64,000 bases of DNA from Pseudogracilibacillus sp. (GCA_026169815.1 JAPFDT010000037.1:49778-113777); one strand, 5' to 3'. Positions 27,466-36,654 are shown, counted from the first letter of the stretch. Numbers and translations are program-made. The notes: generated by a model from the sequence alone, not told the origin.

Positions 27466-28395
27466 TTATATCCCTTCTCTCGTTCGCGGGTCTAAGGCAG
27501 CAGTAATAATATCTACAAGTAAATTACAAGTAACGAATAAAACTGCCATTAAAAAGACATACGCTTGAATGATAGGATAATCATGGTTGAATATCGCTGT
27601 TACACAAAGACGACCTACACCCGGCCAAGCAAAAATATTTTCAATAATAACCGTACCTGCAATCAACTTTGGAATCGACATCCCAAGTGCTGTGATGGAA
27701 GATTGAATCGAGTTCCTAAACATATGTTTAAGAATCGTCACCTTTTTCAGGCCACGCGCTTCTGCATAAACAATATAATATTCATGTTTACTCTGAACCA
27801 TATTATTGCGCAGTAACCTAACATACGTTGATATGTAAGCAAATGACAAGGTAACAGCTGGTAAAACAACAGATAGCGGTGACTCCATGCCACTTGTTGG
27901 AAATAAGTTCAATTTGACAGCTAACAACCACATAAGTAAAAGCCCAATCCAAAAGCTTGGCATCGCTTCTCCGATAAAGACAATCCACCGAATCATTCTG
28001 TCTATAAAACGTCCTTCATAAATCGTACAAATAATCGCCGCAACCGTACTAACGATTACAATAATGACAAACGAAACAAATGCTAACCATAATGTTGCAG
28101 GAATAGCCCGTTTCATTTCATCCATGACCGGCTTTCCGTTAATGTAACTATTACCAAAATCCCCTTGGACACTATTTGAAATCCAAGTCCAATACTGACC
28201 AAAAAAAGACTTATCTAATTCAAGTTCTTCACGCATTTCTGCTACAGCTTCATCTGTTGGGGTAATTTCATTCACGCGCAACGCTACTTCTGCTGGGTCG
28301 CTTTCACTTAAATTAATTAAAATAAAAGATAAAAAAGAGATTCCTATTAATATCGGAATACTACTTAGTAACCTTTTTCCAACATAACGTTTCAT
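27466..28395 (-). CDS. nikB: Nickel/peptide ABC transporter permease NikB
   Basis: A 309-residue permease: N-terminal GKRLLSSIPILIGISFLSFILINLS, the loop FGNSYINGKPVMDEMKRAIPAT, and the EAA loop AEARGLKKVTILKHMFRNS. The ATG at 28395 is preferred over the GTG at 28404, because the GTG lies inside the GGGGTG ribosome site. It heads the nikBCDE run. Its distance from nikA (384 bp) is filled by a hairpin repeat element. Confidence 0.9.
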   Translation of the reverse strand: MKRYVGKRLLSSIPILIGISFLSFILINLSESDPAEVALRVNEITPTDEAVAEMREELELDKSFFGQYWTWISNSVQGDFGNSYINGKPVMDEMKRAIPATLWLAFVSFVIIVIVSTVAAIICTIYEGRFIDRMIRWIVFIGEAMPSFWIGLLLMWLLAVKLNLFPTSGMESPLSVVLPAVTLSFAYISTYVRLLRNNMVQSKHEYYIVYAEARGLKKVTILKHMFRNSIQSSITALGMSIPKLIAGTVIIENIFAWPGVGRLCVTAIFNHDYPIIQAYVFLMAVLFVTCNLLVDIITAALDPRTREGI

Positions 28396-28432
28396 CTGCT
28401 TCACCCCAATACTTTACTAACAATATAGATGT

Positions 28433-28770
28433 TGTGACAAAACATATTTTGCACATAAGTGAATCAATTTCATAATTCATATCTAGTCAATCAAACACGA
28501 ACTTTATGTTTGATAGTAGACTCGTTTACTTTCATTACAGTCGCCTGCTTTCTGCGGGCATGGCCTCAACTCTTAGTACAACACTAACGTGTTGTACTAA
28601 GGATTTTCGGACTCATGTTTATCCCGCAAGAGTCAGTCGGCTTTCATTCAAGTAAACTTAGTTACATAAGCTAAACACGTATGATTATAAAATATTATAA
28701 CTAAACGTTCGTGTTTTTAATTAAATCATCCTATTATGAAATTGATTCAAGTATGAAAACAATTTTGTCC
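28433..28770. repeat. Long imperfect hairpin repeat element (copy 2) inside the nik operon
   Basis: Nested arms are visible: TGTGACAAAAC-type ends; an exact 17-bp pair TGAATCAATTTCATAAT (28460-28476) and its complement (28733-28749); AACACGAAC (28494-28502) with GTTCGTGTT (28707-28715); and GTTTACTT with AAGTAAAC. At the centre is the hairpin AGTACAACAC-TAAC-GTGTTGTACT near 28575-28598. It is non-coding and splits nikA from nikB. The outer end resembles copy 1 (TGGGACAAAAC). Confidence 0.75.
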
Positions 28771-28779
28771 CATCCCCCC

Positions 28780-30378
28780 TCACCTCCACTCATTTTCAAA
28801 GTACATTTTTTCAAATGGCACTTCATATTGAGATGGGTTAAATGTAATACCTTTCAATTCTGGTAAGTGTACCGCCTTTGTACGAGAGTATGTCAGTGGA
28901 ATATATACCGCTTCATCATGGATATAATTTAACACTTCATCATACATCTCTTCTCGATTCTCTTCTTCACTTTCAATCATAAGTGCTGTAATTGTTTCAT
29001 CTAGCCACTCTTTCTTATCTAAACCTATTTGAGCTTGATAATCTCCGTGTGCTGGTATTCTCCATGACGAGACATACGACTGAGGATCGTAAGGTGTTCC
29101 CCATGATAAAGAATATTGTAAATCAAATTCTCCAGACTTTTGTCTATCTAAAAATGCCTGCTTTTGTTCTCCGATAATATCTAATTTAACACCTATCTTT
29201 TTAAAATCACTTTGCATGTATTCACTAATTGTCTTTTCTTGTGCATTATCTGAGTTAAAGTAAATTTCTAACTCTAAAAGTTCACCATCTTTATAACGGT
29301 AATCATCATCTTCTAGTTTCCAACCAGCTTCTTCTAGTAACTCTGCTGCTTCTTCCGGGTCATACTTTCTTTCTTCAAGACATAAATCACTATAAGGAAC
29401 AGTTGGAGAAAGTAATGTATGTGCAACAGACTCAGAACCATTTAATACTCCATCTGCAATCGACTGTTTATCAACCGCATATTGTAACGCATTTCTCACG
29501 CGTAAATCTTTCGTAATCGGACGATCAGAGTTTAACAAAATAGCTCTAGATGCGATTGGGTCACTCATCTCAGTTACATATTTACCTTGTTTTTCTAATG
29601 CTTTAAACGAATCTAAATCAATCATATCTCCATCTGAACCGAAAATAAGATCAATTTCTCCTTTTTCCAGTGATAGTAAAATTGTTTGATGGTCTGGGAG
29701 CACTTTCCATTGTACTGAATCTACTTTAGGTTTCTCGCCCCAATAATCATCATTCACTGTAAATAATGCAGATTGTTCTTCTTTATGCTCTGATAATATC
29801 CAAGGACCTGTGCCTGCATAACTACTTACTCCATCCTTTGTCGTACCATCTTCAAAAGCTTTCGGTGAAATAAATCTAAATGGACGTGTTAAAGCTAGCT
29901 CTGTCAATGTCGGATAATATGGATGTTTCAGAACGAGCTTATATGTATATTCATCAACTACGACATTTTCCTCGATTTCATTTACCATATCTAACCAAGC
30001 ATGTCGCTCGATATTATCCATAATCGCATCCATGTTCTTTTTGACAGCTTCTGCATCAAAGTTCTCGCCATCAGTAAATGTAACATCTTCCCTTAAATGA
30101 AAGGTATATTCTAAGCCATCGTCAGAGATATCCCAGCTCTCAGCTAACCAAGGTTCTACCCCATCCTCTGTATTAATGACAAGTGATTCGAACACCATAT
30201 TTTGTGCAGCCATTTCTCCACTGTATAAATGCGGATTAATATCCCGAATATCTTTCGTACTTCCATAGACGATTTGATTATTATCTTCCTTTGTCTCAGT
30301 TGATTCATCAGAGCCACCGCAACCAATTAAGACAAACATAACTGCGAATAACACCATACTAACCTTTTTATAATTCAT
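28780..30378 (-). CDS. nikA: Nickel-binding lipoprotein NikA/CntA-like
   Basis: A 532-residue solute-binding protein of ABC family SBP_bac_5. The signal peptide ends with the lipobox LIGC (Cys20), so it is membrane-anchored outside. It matches NikA-type proteins more than peptide binders: DINPHLYSGEMAAQNMVFESL, RHAWLDMVNEI, LALTRPFRFISPKAF, NALQYAVDKQSI, YDPQSYVSSWRIPAHGDYQAQIG. These blocks parallel nickel (Ni-histidine) and staphylopine-metal binders. GGAGG lies 6 bases before the ATG. First gene of the nik unit; substrate may be Ni(II) or another metal-ligand complex. Confidence 0.88.
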   Translation of the reverse strand: MNYKKVSMVLFAVMFVLIGCGGSDESTETKEDNNQIVYGSTKDIRDINPHLYSGEMAAQNMVFESLVINTEDGVEPWLAESWDISDDGLEYTFHLREDVTFTDGENFDAEAVKKNMDAIMDNIERHAWLDMVNEIEENVVVDEYTYKLVLKHPYYPTLTELALTRPFRFISPKAFEDGTTKDGVSSYAGTGPWILSEHKEEQSALFTVNDDYWGEKPKVDSVQWKVLPDHQTILLSLEKGEIDLIFGSDGDMIDLDSFKALEKQGKYVTEMSDPIASRAILLNSDRPITKDLRVRNALQYAVDKQSIADGVLNGSESVAHTLLSPTVPYSDLCLEERKYDPEEAAELLEEAGWKLEDDDYRYKDGELLELEIYFNSDNAQEKTISEYMQSDFKKIGVKLDIIGEQKQAFLDRQKSGEFDLQYSLSWGTPYDPQSYVSSWRIPAHGDYQAQIGLDKKEWLDETITALMIESEEENREEMYDEVLNYIHDEAVYIPLTYSRTKAVHLPELKGITFNPSQYEVPFEKMYFENEWR

Positions 30379-30441
30379 CTTTAATCCTCCAATAGTTTTT
30401 TATTAACGAAAGTTATCAGATTAGAATATATTCGAAACCAC

Positions 30442-30493
30442 AAAATGCAAGTAGTGTTACGATTATTTAATTTCGTAACACTACTTGCATTTT
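30442..30493. other. Exact 21-bp inverted repeat upstream of nikA
   Basis: AAAATGCAAGTAGTGTTACG-A (30442-30462) is followed 10 bases later by its exact complement (30473-30493). On the plus strand the 3' arm runs into TTTT. It lies 64 bp upstream of nikA and 108 bp before the riboswitch. It could be a terminator of an unseen short transcript, an attenuator in the nikA leader, or an operator overlapping the nikA promoter. Confidence 0.6.
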
Positions 30494-30600
30494 ATTTTAA
30501 CATTATTCATTCGTAATGTCTACAATTCCATAAAATTACAACTTTTACACTAGTGCCCGGGTTTTAAACTTTCCTTTTTTGCGAATTTATGGTTAAATTG

Positions 30601-30680
30601 TACTAAGGTAGCGATGAAGTACGAATGATTTAACGTGGGCACAAAATTCGTATTGAGCTAGTTGTGCAACCGACCTTTAC
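30601..30680 (+). promoter_or_regulatory. Class II cyclic-di-GMP riboswitch aptamer
   Basis: The segment 30637-30678 reads GGGCAC, then TTGAGCTAGTTGTGCAACC and GACC. This is almost base-for-base the conserved 3' half of the c-di-GMP-II aptamer known from Clostridium, where TTGAGTTAGTAGTGCAACC and GACC is found. GGGCAC (30637-30642) can pair with GTGC (30664-30667) as the pseudoknot. AAGGT (30605-30609) pairs with ACCTT (30673-30677) as P1. The 3' strand of P1 is also the 5' strand of the terminator at 30674, so ligand binding should prevent termination (ON switch). It controls the type IV pilus operon. Confidence 0.85.
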
Positions 30681-30715
30681 TATAAGAATTCTCTTATGTT
30701 AGTAAAGGTTTTTTT
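30674..30715 (+). terminator. Riboswitch-controlled intrinsic terminator
   Basis: CCTTTACTA (30674-30682) pairs with TAGTAAAGG (30700-30708), with inner TAAGA/TCTTA, followed by seven T. It shares CCTT with P1 of the aptamer, so the two folds exclude each other. The rest of 30379-30600 holds the nikA leader, the 21-bp inverted repeat and AT-rich promoter sequence. Confidence 0.88.
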
Positions 30716-30757
30716 CATGCAAAAAATAAGATGGATTTACTAGGGAGTGCGATCACC

Positions 30758-32611
30758 ATGCGACGATTAACATTCGCGTTTATTATCATAAGTAGCTTTT
30801 TATTAGCTTCTGTTTTCATACCAACAACACAAGTTTCGGCAGCAAGCAATATGCCAAAAGGAACAAAAATCGCAGATGTGGATGTTGCAAAATTAACAAA
30901 AGACGAAATTAAACAAGATTTGACAAATAAAATTACAATATGGCAAACTGGTGAACCAATCCTGTTAAAAAGTAATTTTGAAAAAATAGAAATACCTCGT
31001 TCTGCCTTTGATTTTGATATCGATGAGACAATCGCACAACTCGAAGTCCAGACGAAAGGAAACTGGAAAACTCTTTTTAGAAAAAGGAAAAATGTGAACG
31101 TACCACTTGTGACAACATTAGATGCCAATGATTTTGCGACACAATATTTACATAAACAGACGCACTTAAATACAGATGCGTTAGAAATAAAATTAATTAA
31201 TATTGCAAAAAATTTAGGAGAAAGCGAGATCTCCCTAACATATGATGACGAATCTGCTATCCCATTTGAAACGATAGCTGAAGTTGAAATTGACTTAGCT
31301 AGTTTACCAGATCACATTATTGAACGTGCGGCTAAGGAAATCGACGGCTATACGATTGAGCCAGAGTCCGCTGTTTCGTATTTAAAAAATCTCTCTATCT
31401 ATTCTCTATTAATAGATGATATTGAAAATACAACAGTAGCAACGGGATTGTATGAGTTGTTTTTACAAACGAACTTTGAAGTAGTCGAACGTCATACTTC
31501 CTTACATTACGACGATAAAAAGGAAACAGATGTAGAAGCATATGTCCATCAAGCAAGAAATAAAGACTTTGTTGCTCACAATCCAAACGACATTGCGTTT
31601 ATTTTACGAGCGGAGCCAACGAAGGAGTCAATGACATTACGCTTAGAGTCTACATTTGATGATGCTTCATTTGATTATGAAGTAAAAACAAAAAAAATCG
31701 ACTACAGAACATTATACCGTTACAAAAAGGACTTATCCCCAGGACATGCAGAGGTGCTTCAAGCAGGGGAGCCTGGTCTTGATGTAAAAGTAGAACAATC
31801 TCAATATGATACTAGTGAAATATTAGAAAGCAAAACAACCATCGCTCATGACACGTATTTACCTGTTCCACAAATTGTCCTTACTTCATCTAAGCCATTA
31901 GTAGAAGAAAGTGAAACATATGAAGAAGATAATGATTCAGAAACAATCGATTTTGACGAAGACGAATCAGACACTCCATACGATGATACGGGTAGTTATT
32001 ACGATGAAACCGACGAATGGATCAATGATTTAAACAATGATTACTTAAATGATACACAACAAGTAACAGGTGAAAAACGAGATAAACGGATTGAAGAATT
32101 GAAAGAGAACTATGCTTCGATCTTAGACATTTGGGAAGAAGTTTTCGGTAATGAGGATAACGATGATGCAACAAAGGAAATAAAACAACTCGAAAAAGAA
32201 ATTAAAAAATATCAAAAAGATATCAAATCACTCGAAAAGGAAATCCAGAAATTAATTCAAAACTCTAAACCAAACAATGATACGAATTTAGATAGTATTA
32301 TGCAACAACTTGAGGCACAACAAGAACAAATCGCTTTCTTATATGTCATCATGGAACAACTAGAACTAGAACAAGACGACATGCGAGCTAAGATAAAAGA
32401 TTTACAAACAACGATTGAAAACCATGAAGCAAGTCTAGAAACAATGAAAAATAAACTAGATATATCTGATAAAGAAATGAAAGAAACATTAGAAAAACAT
32501 GAAAAGGAACTAGCCGATCTCAGCGAAAAATTAGATAAACTACTAGAAGAAACTGAAGATGAGGACGTCAAAGAAAAAGATAAGGAGGAGAATGAAGATG
32601 CAGAAGCGTAA
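30758..32611 (+). CDS. Secreted VanW/G5-like coiled-coil protein heading the pilus operon
   Basis: A 617-residue exported protein with a signal peptide (about 1-30, ending QVSAAS). Residues about 30-290 resemble the N-terminal part of VanW-family proteins (GTKIADVDVAKLTKDEI and later repeats). Around 315-385 is a G5-like segment (LSPGHAEVLQAGEPGLDVKV). Residues about 385-460 are acidic and Tyr/Asp rich. From 480 to the end it is a long coiled coil with an acidic tail. No VanW catalytic-like domain is evident. The ATG at 30758 is chosen because AGGGAG lies 10 bases upstream. As the first gene after the riboswitch it may be a pilus-associated cell-wall protein; function is unknown. Confidence 0.75.
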   Translation: MRRLTFAFIIISSFLLASVFIPTTQVSAASNMPKGTKIADVDVAKLTKDEIKQDLTNKITIWQTGEPILLKSNFEKIEIPRSAFDFDIDETIAQLEVQTKGNWKTLFRKRKNVNVPLVTTLDANDFATQYLHKQTHLNTDALEIKLINIAKNLGESEISLTYDDESAIPFETIAEVEIDLASLPDHIIERAAKEIDGYTIEPESAVSYLKNLSIYSLLIDDIENTTVATGLYELFLQTNFEVVERHTSLHYDDKKETDVEAYVHQARNKDFVAHNPNDIAFILRAEPTKESMTLRLESTFDDASFDYEVKTKKIDYRTLYRYKKDLSPGHAEVLQAGEPGLDVKVEQSQYDTSEILESKTTIAHDTYLPVPQIVLTSSKPLVEESETYEEDNDSETIDFDEDESDTPYDDTGSYYDETDEWINDLNNDYLNDTQQVTGEKRDKRIEELKENYASILDIWEEVFGNEDNDDATKEIKQLEKEIKKYQKDIKSLEKEIQKLIQNSKPNNDTNLDSIMQQLEAQQEQIAFLYVIMEQLELEQDDMRAKIKDLQTTIENHEASLETMKNKLDISDKEMKETLEKHEKELADLSEKLDKLLEETEDEDVKEKDKEENEDAEA

Positions 32612-34256
32612 ACGACTCGGAGATTTACTAATTGAATCCGGCTTAATTACTGATGCACAACTTGAATCTGCCTTATCCAATAAAAAACAGGATGAAAAAC
32701 TTGGGGATGTCCTATTAAAAGAAGGCTATATTACCGAGCAACAGCTCATTGAAGTGCTCGAGTTCCAGCTCGGAATTCCGCACATTAATATTTCGCAATA
32801 TCCAATCGAACAAGATACAGTGAAAATTTTGCCAAAGGATATTGCGAAACGTCACCAAGTTATGCCCATTCGAACGGAAGATAACCAATTACTCGTTGCT
32901 ATGGCTGATCCAATGGATTATTTTGCAATTGAAGAGTTACGAATTTCAACGGGATATCAAATCATTCCAGCAATCGCAACGAAAGATGAATTACAACAAA
33001 CGATTAATAAATTTTACGATTTACAAGATTCCGTAGCAGAAGCAATGGAAGACTTCTTACCAGCTGATGCGTTAGAAGAAGCAGAAATTACCGACGAAGA
33101 TTCGCCTGTGGTCCGTTTAGTGAACCAAATTATAACGAGTGCTGTCGGGCAACATGCCAGTGACATTCACTTTGATCCACAAGAAACAGAGTTAAAAATC
33201 CGTTACAGAGTGGATGGTATTTTAAGAGCAGAACGAACACTTCCAAAAAGCATTCAAAATATGTTAATCGCTAGAATTAAAATTATGGCAGATTTAAACA
33301 TTACGGAAAACCGAATTCCACAAGATGGTCGAATTAAGATGACAGTCAACTTTAAACCAGTTGATATGCGTATTTCAACATTACCATCATCATTTGGCGA
33401 AAAAATCGTTATGCGTATTCTTGATTTAACACAAACGCTTGCTGGACTAGATAAAATTGGTTTCACTCCTGAAAATGAAGCGACATTCCGAGAAATGATT
33501 CAGCGACCAAATGGCATTGTTCTAATGACAGGTCCTACTGGTTCTGGTAAATCAACAACACTCTATGCGGGATTAAACCAGTTAAATGATGAATCAGTGA
33601 ATATTATTACAGTCGAAGATCCTGTTGAATATCAACTTGAAGGTGTTAACCAAGTCGAAGTAAATGAAGCTGTCGGCATGACTTTTGCGACTGGACTGCG
33701 TTCGATCTTACGACAAGACCCTGACATTATTATGGTCGGTGAAATTAGAGACTTTGAAACAGCACAAATTAGTATTCGAGCATCATTAACAGGTCACCTC
33801 GTCTTAAGTACATTGCACACCAATAGTGCTGTTGCTGCTTTAACGAGATTGATAGATATGGGCGTAGAGCCATTCCTTATCTCTTCTTCCTTATCAGGAG
33901 TTGTCGCACAACGACTCGTCCGCCGTGTCTGTCGCGATTGCCGAACAACACGTGAATTAACGACAAGAGAACGAGAGATTTTTGACGAAGCAAATATTGA
34001 TATTGAACACGTATCATATGGAGTAGGTTGTGCCAACTGTAGACAGACAGGCTACCGAGGTAGAATTGCTATCCATGAAGTATTAAAAATCGACCAACAA
34101 ATCGAGAAGTATATTACTGAATCAGCGAGTGTTAGTGAAATTCAACAGTACACGAAAGAAAGTGGCATGACCTTTTTACTTGATGATGGATTGTTAAAAG
34201 TAGCTCAAGGACTAACAACAACAGAAGAAGTATTGCGTATTGCCGCAATGGATTAA
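32598..34256 (+). CDS. pilB: Type IV pilus extension ATPase PilB with MshEN domain
   Basis: A 552-residue GspE/PilB-family ATPase that powers pilus assembly. Residues 1-60 hold two MshEN repeats (RLGDLLIESGLITDAQLESAL at 6-26 and KLGDVLLKEGYITEQQLIEVLEFQ at 34-57), a fold known to bind c-di-GMP. The core has Walker A GPTGSGKST (312-320), the Asp box ITVEDPVEYQ, Walker B ILRQDPDIIMVGEIRD, His box HLVLSTLHTN and a zinc tetracysteine loop (CRDC and CANC). AAGGAGG sits 9 bases before the ATG at 32598; the gene overlaps its predecessor by 14 bp. Confidence 0.95.
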   Translation: MQKRKRLGDLLIESGLITDAQLESALSNKKQDEKLGDVLLKEGYITEQQLIEVLEFQLGIPHINISQYPIEQDTVKILPKDIAKRHQVMPIRTEDNQLLVAMADPMDYFAIEELRISTGYQIIPAIATKDELQQTINKFYDLQDSVAEAMEDFLPADALEEAEITDEDSPVVRLVNQIITSAVGQHASDIHFDPQETELKIRYRVDGILRAERTLPKSIQNMLIARIKIMADLNITENRIPQDGRIKMTVNFKPVDMRISTLPSSFGEKIVMRILDLTQTLAGLDKIGFTPENEATFREMIQRPNGIVLMTGPTGSGKSTTLYAGLNQLNDESVNIITVEDPVEYQLEGVNQVEVNEAVGMTFATGLRSILRQDPDIIMVGEIRDFETAQISIRASLTGHLVLSTLHTNSAVAALTRLIDMGVEPFLISSSLSGVVAQRLVRRVCRDCRTTRELTTREREIFDEANIDIEHVSYGVGCANCRQTGYRGRIAIHEVLKIDQQIEKYITESASVSEIQQYTKESGMTFLLDDGLLKVAQGLTTTEEVLRIAAMD

Positions 34257-34274
34257 TAAAGGAGATGACACGAC

Positions 34275-35315
34275 ATGACATTTAATATTGAGGCACTTTT
34301 ACAAAAAGCGTACGAAGATAAAGCGTCAGATTTACACATATCAGTTGATTCTCCCCCTGTTTTTCGCATTCACGGAGAACTCATCCGTTACGGTGATACA
34401 CCACTTACGAGCGAAGATGCCGAAATGATGGCAAAAACATTGCTCGGTGAAGAACGTTGGAAAGAATTTATGGAGAAAAAGGAATTCGACTTTGCCTATC
34501 ATTTAAATGATGACATGCGCTTCCGTGTGAACGCATTTCATCAACGAAAAAATACGAGTATCGCAGCAAGAGTTATTCCAACAACGATTCCAACGATTGA
34601 GCAACTAAACATGCCGAGTACGTTAAATGGTTTAGCAATGAAACCAAATGGACTCATCTTAGTGACAGGGCCAACAGGTTCAGGTAAATCTACAACACTA
34701 GCGTCCATGCTCGATTACATTAACCGTAACAATAAAAAACATATTATTACGTTAGAAGATCCAATTGAGTATTATCACGAACATCGTCAATCCGTCGTTC
34801 AGCAACGTGAAGTTGGCACAGATACACTGACATTTGCTAATGGACTTCGTGCCGCTTTACGTCAAGATCCTGACATTATCCTTGTCGGTGAGATGCGTGA
34901 CTTAGAAACGATTCAAACAGCGATTACAGCTGCCGAAACAGGACACTTAGTGTTAGCAACATTACACACGAACAGTGCTTCCCAGACGATTAACCGAATT
35001 ATTGACGTCTTCCCGCCACACCAGCAAGGACAAATTCGCATTCAACTTGCTTCTGTGCTTGAAGGAGTCGTTTCACAACGATTATTCGTTCGTAACGACC
35101 AACCAGGTAGAATCGCAGCAACAGAAATTTTACTCGGCATTCCGGCTGTTGCTAACTTAATTCGTAACGAAAAGACCGACCAAATCGATAACGTCTTACA
35201 AACGTCTAAAGCACTCGGCATGCACACGTTACAAATGTCGCTACAAGAATTAATGGCATCAGGTAAAGTAACGCGTGAACAAGCAGAAGCCTACCTCGGA
35301 AACCAAGGGGTGTAA
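34275..35315 (+). CDS. pilT: Type IV pilus retraction ATPase PilT
   Basis: A 346-residue hexameric ATPase that drives pilus retraction and twitching. Visible: GPTGSGKSTTLASMLDYIN (Walker A), ITLEDPIEYYH, LRQDPDIILVGEMRDLETI (Walker B), HLVLATLHTNSA, and the C-terminal AVANLIRNEKTDQI, the equivalent of the AIRNLIRE retraction motif. It lies 18 bp after pilB with AAAGGAGATGACACGAC before the ATG. Presence of PilT argues for a dynamic pilus rather than a static pseudopilus. Confidence 0.95.
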   Translation: MTFNIEALLQKAYEDKASDLHISVDSPPVFRIHGELIRYGDTPLTSEDAEMMAKTLLGEERWKEFMEKKEFDFAYHLNDDMRFRVNAFHQRKNTSIAARVIPTTIPTIEQLNMPSTLNGLAMKPNGLILVTGPTGSGKSTTLASMLDYINRNNKKHIITLEDPIEYYHEHRQSVVQQREVGTDTLTFANGLRAALRQDPDIILVGEMRDLETIQTAITAAETGHLVLATLHTNSASQTINRIIDVFPPHQQGQIRIQLASVLEGVVSQRLFVRNDQPGRIAATEILLGIPAVANLIRNEKTDQIDNVLQTSKALGMHTLQMSLQELMASGKVTREQAEAYLGNQGV

Positions 35316-35318
35316 GCA

Positions 35319-36533
35319 GTGCCTTTATATAAATATGTTGGTCGAAATGAAAATGGAAAAAAGGTAACAGGCACAATGGAAGCTACGTCACAAGCCGATT
35401 TAAGACGTCAACTTCGTGCAAAAGGTATTAGTCCACGCGAAATGGAAGAAACAAAGCCAAATATTTTCAACAGAGATTTACAAATTGGTGGTAGACGAGT
35501 TAAAACAGAACATTTCGTTATTTACTGCCGTCAGTTCGCGACATTAATTCGTGCTGGAGTTACGATTAGTGACTCCACAAACATATTAGCCAAGCAAACA
35601 GAAGCGAAAGAATTAAAAAGAGTGCTCCACCTCGTCGAACTAGATATTAAAAGTGGAACAGCCTTTTCCGATGCCGCGGAAAAACACGCACACGTCTTCC
35701 CCGAATTGTTCATTAATATGATTCGAGCCGGAGAAATGACAGGTAATTTAGACGATACACTCGATGAATTAGCAAGCTATTATGAAAAGCAACACCAATT
35801 AAAGAAGAAGATTCAATCAACATTAGCATATCCAATTATCTTATCTCTTTTAATCGTTGTTGTTCTCTTCTTTATGATGATTTTCATTATTCCACAATTT
35901 GAAGGGATATTTGAACAATTAGGTGGGGAATTACCAGCATTAACGAAAATAATTATCGGCATTAGTACGTATATCCAAAACTTTTGGTGGCTTATCGTAA
36001 TAGTATTAGCCATTTCGATTGGCGTCTTTGCATTTTTCTTTAAGAAACAGCCAAAGTTCCATTACACCGTCCATCTCATGTTGTTAAAGATGCCGATATT
36101 TGGGAAGTTATTACAAAAAACAGCTATCGCACGATTAACTAGAACACTCGCATCATTATTCGCAAGTGCTGTACCAATTTTAGAAGCATTAAAAATTGTG
36201 GCGAAAGTCGCTGATAATCCTATTATAACGAAGGTCGTCTTAGAAGCACGGACGAGTTTAGAATCGGGAAGTACGTTAGCCGATCCATTAAAAAAACATT
36301 GGGTCTTCCCTCCCCTCGTTTATCAAATGATTGAGATTGGGGAACAAACAGGAGCACTCGATTACATGTTAGATAAAATAGCCGATTTCTATGAAGAAGA
36401 TGTCGATAGAACAGTCGATACATTACAATCACTCATCGAACCAATAATGATTGTCTTACTCGCAGCAGTTGTAGGAATTATCGTACTAGCTGTTATGATT
36501 CCAATGTTCTCAGTCTTTACGGAAATTCAGTAA
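35319..36533 (+). CDS. pilC: Type IV pilus inner membrane platform protein PilC
   Basis: A 404-residue GspF/PilC protein with two cytosolic helical repeats (RQFATLIRAGVTISDST and ARLTRTLASLFASAVPILEALK) and three membrane helices near 170, 220 and 375. LPALTKIIIGIS and VFPPLVYQMIEIGEQTGALD are family blocks. It starts at GTG 3 bp after pilT, which implies translational coupling. It anchors the pilus motor to the membrane. Confidence 0.94.
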   Translation: MPLYKYVGRNENGKKVTGTMEATSQADLRRQLRAKGISPREMEETKPNIFNRDLQIGGRRVKTEHFVIYCRQFATLIRAGVTISDSTNILAKQTEAKELKRVLHLVELDIKSGTAFSDAAEKHAHVFPELFINMIRAGEMTGNLDDTLDELASYYEKQHQLKKKIQSTLAYPIILSLLIVVVLFFMMIFIIPQFEGIFEQLGGELPALTKIIIGISTYIQNFWWLIVIVLAISIGVFAFFFKKQPKFHYTVHLMLLKMPIFGKLLQKTAIARLTRTLASLFASAVPILEALKIVAKVADNPIITKVVLEARTSLESGSTLADPLKKHWVFPPLVYQMIEIGEQTGALDYMLDKIADFYEEDVDRTVDTLQSLIEPIMIVLLAAVVGIIVLAVMIPMFSVFTEIQ

Positions 36534-36654
36534 CATGTGAAAAAAACTTTGAAAGGGGTGATGCACTGATAACACCAAAATTACACTTATCGTACAATCA
36601 CTTTGAAAACAACAATTCAAAGCAATTGAACGCGCTTTTTTTAGGAGGGCACTT
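36534..36654 (+). other. Leader between pilC and the first prepilin gene
   Basis: This 121-bp gap contains a short inverted repeat (CTTTGAA and TTCAAAG around 36601-36621) and ends in TTTTTTTAGGAGGG just before the prepilin ATG. It may hold a processing site or an internal promoter raising pilin levels; nothing stronger can be claimed. Confidence 0.3.

Noticed and set aside
30604..30614. Match to a conserved 23S rRNA string (TAAGGTAGCGA)
   Set aside because: Only 11 bases agree and no rRNA context is present; the bases belong to the riboswitch P1 region.
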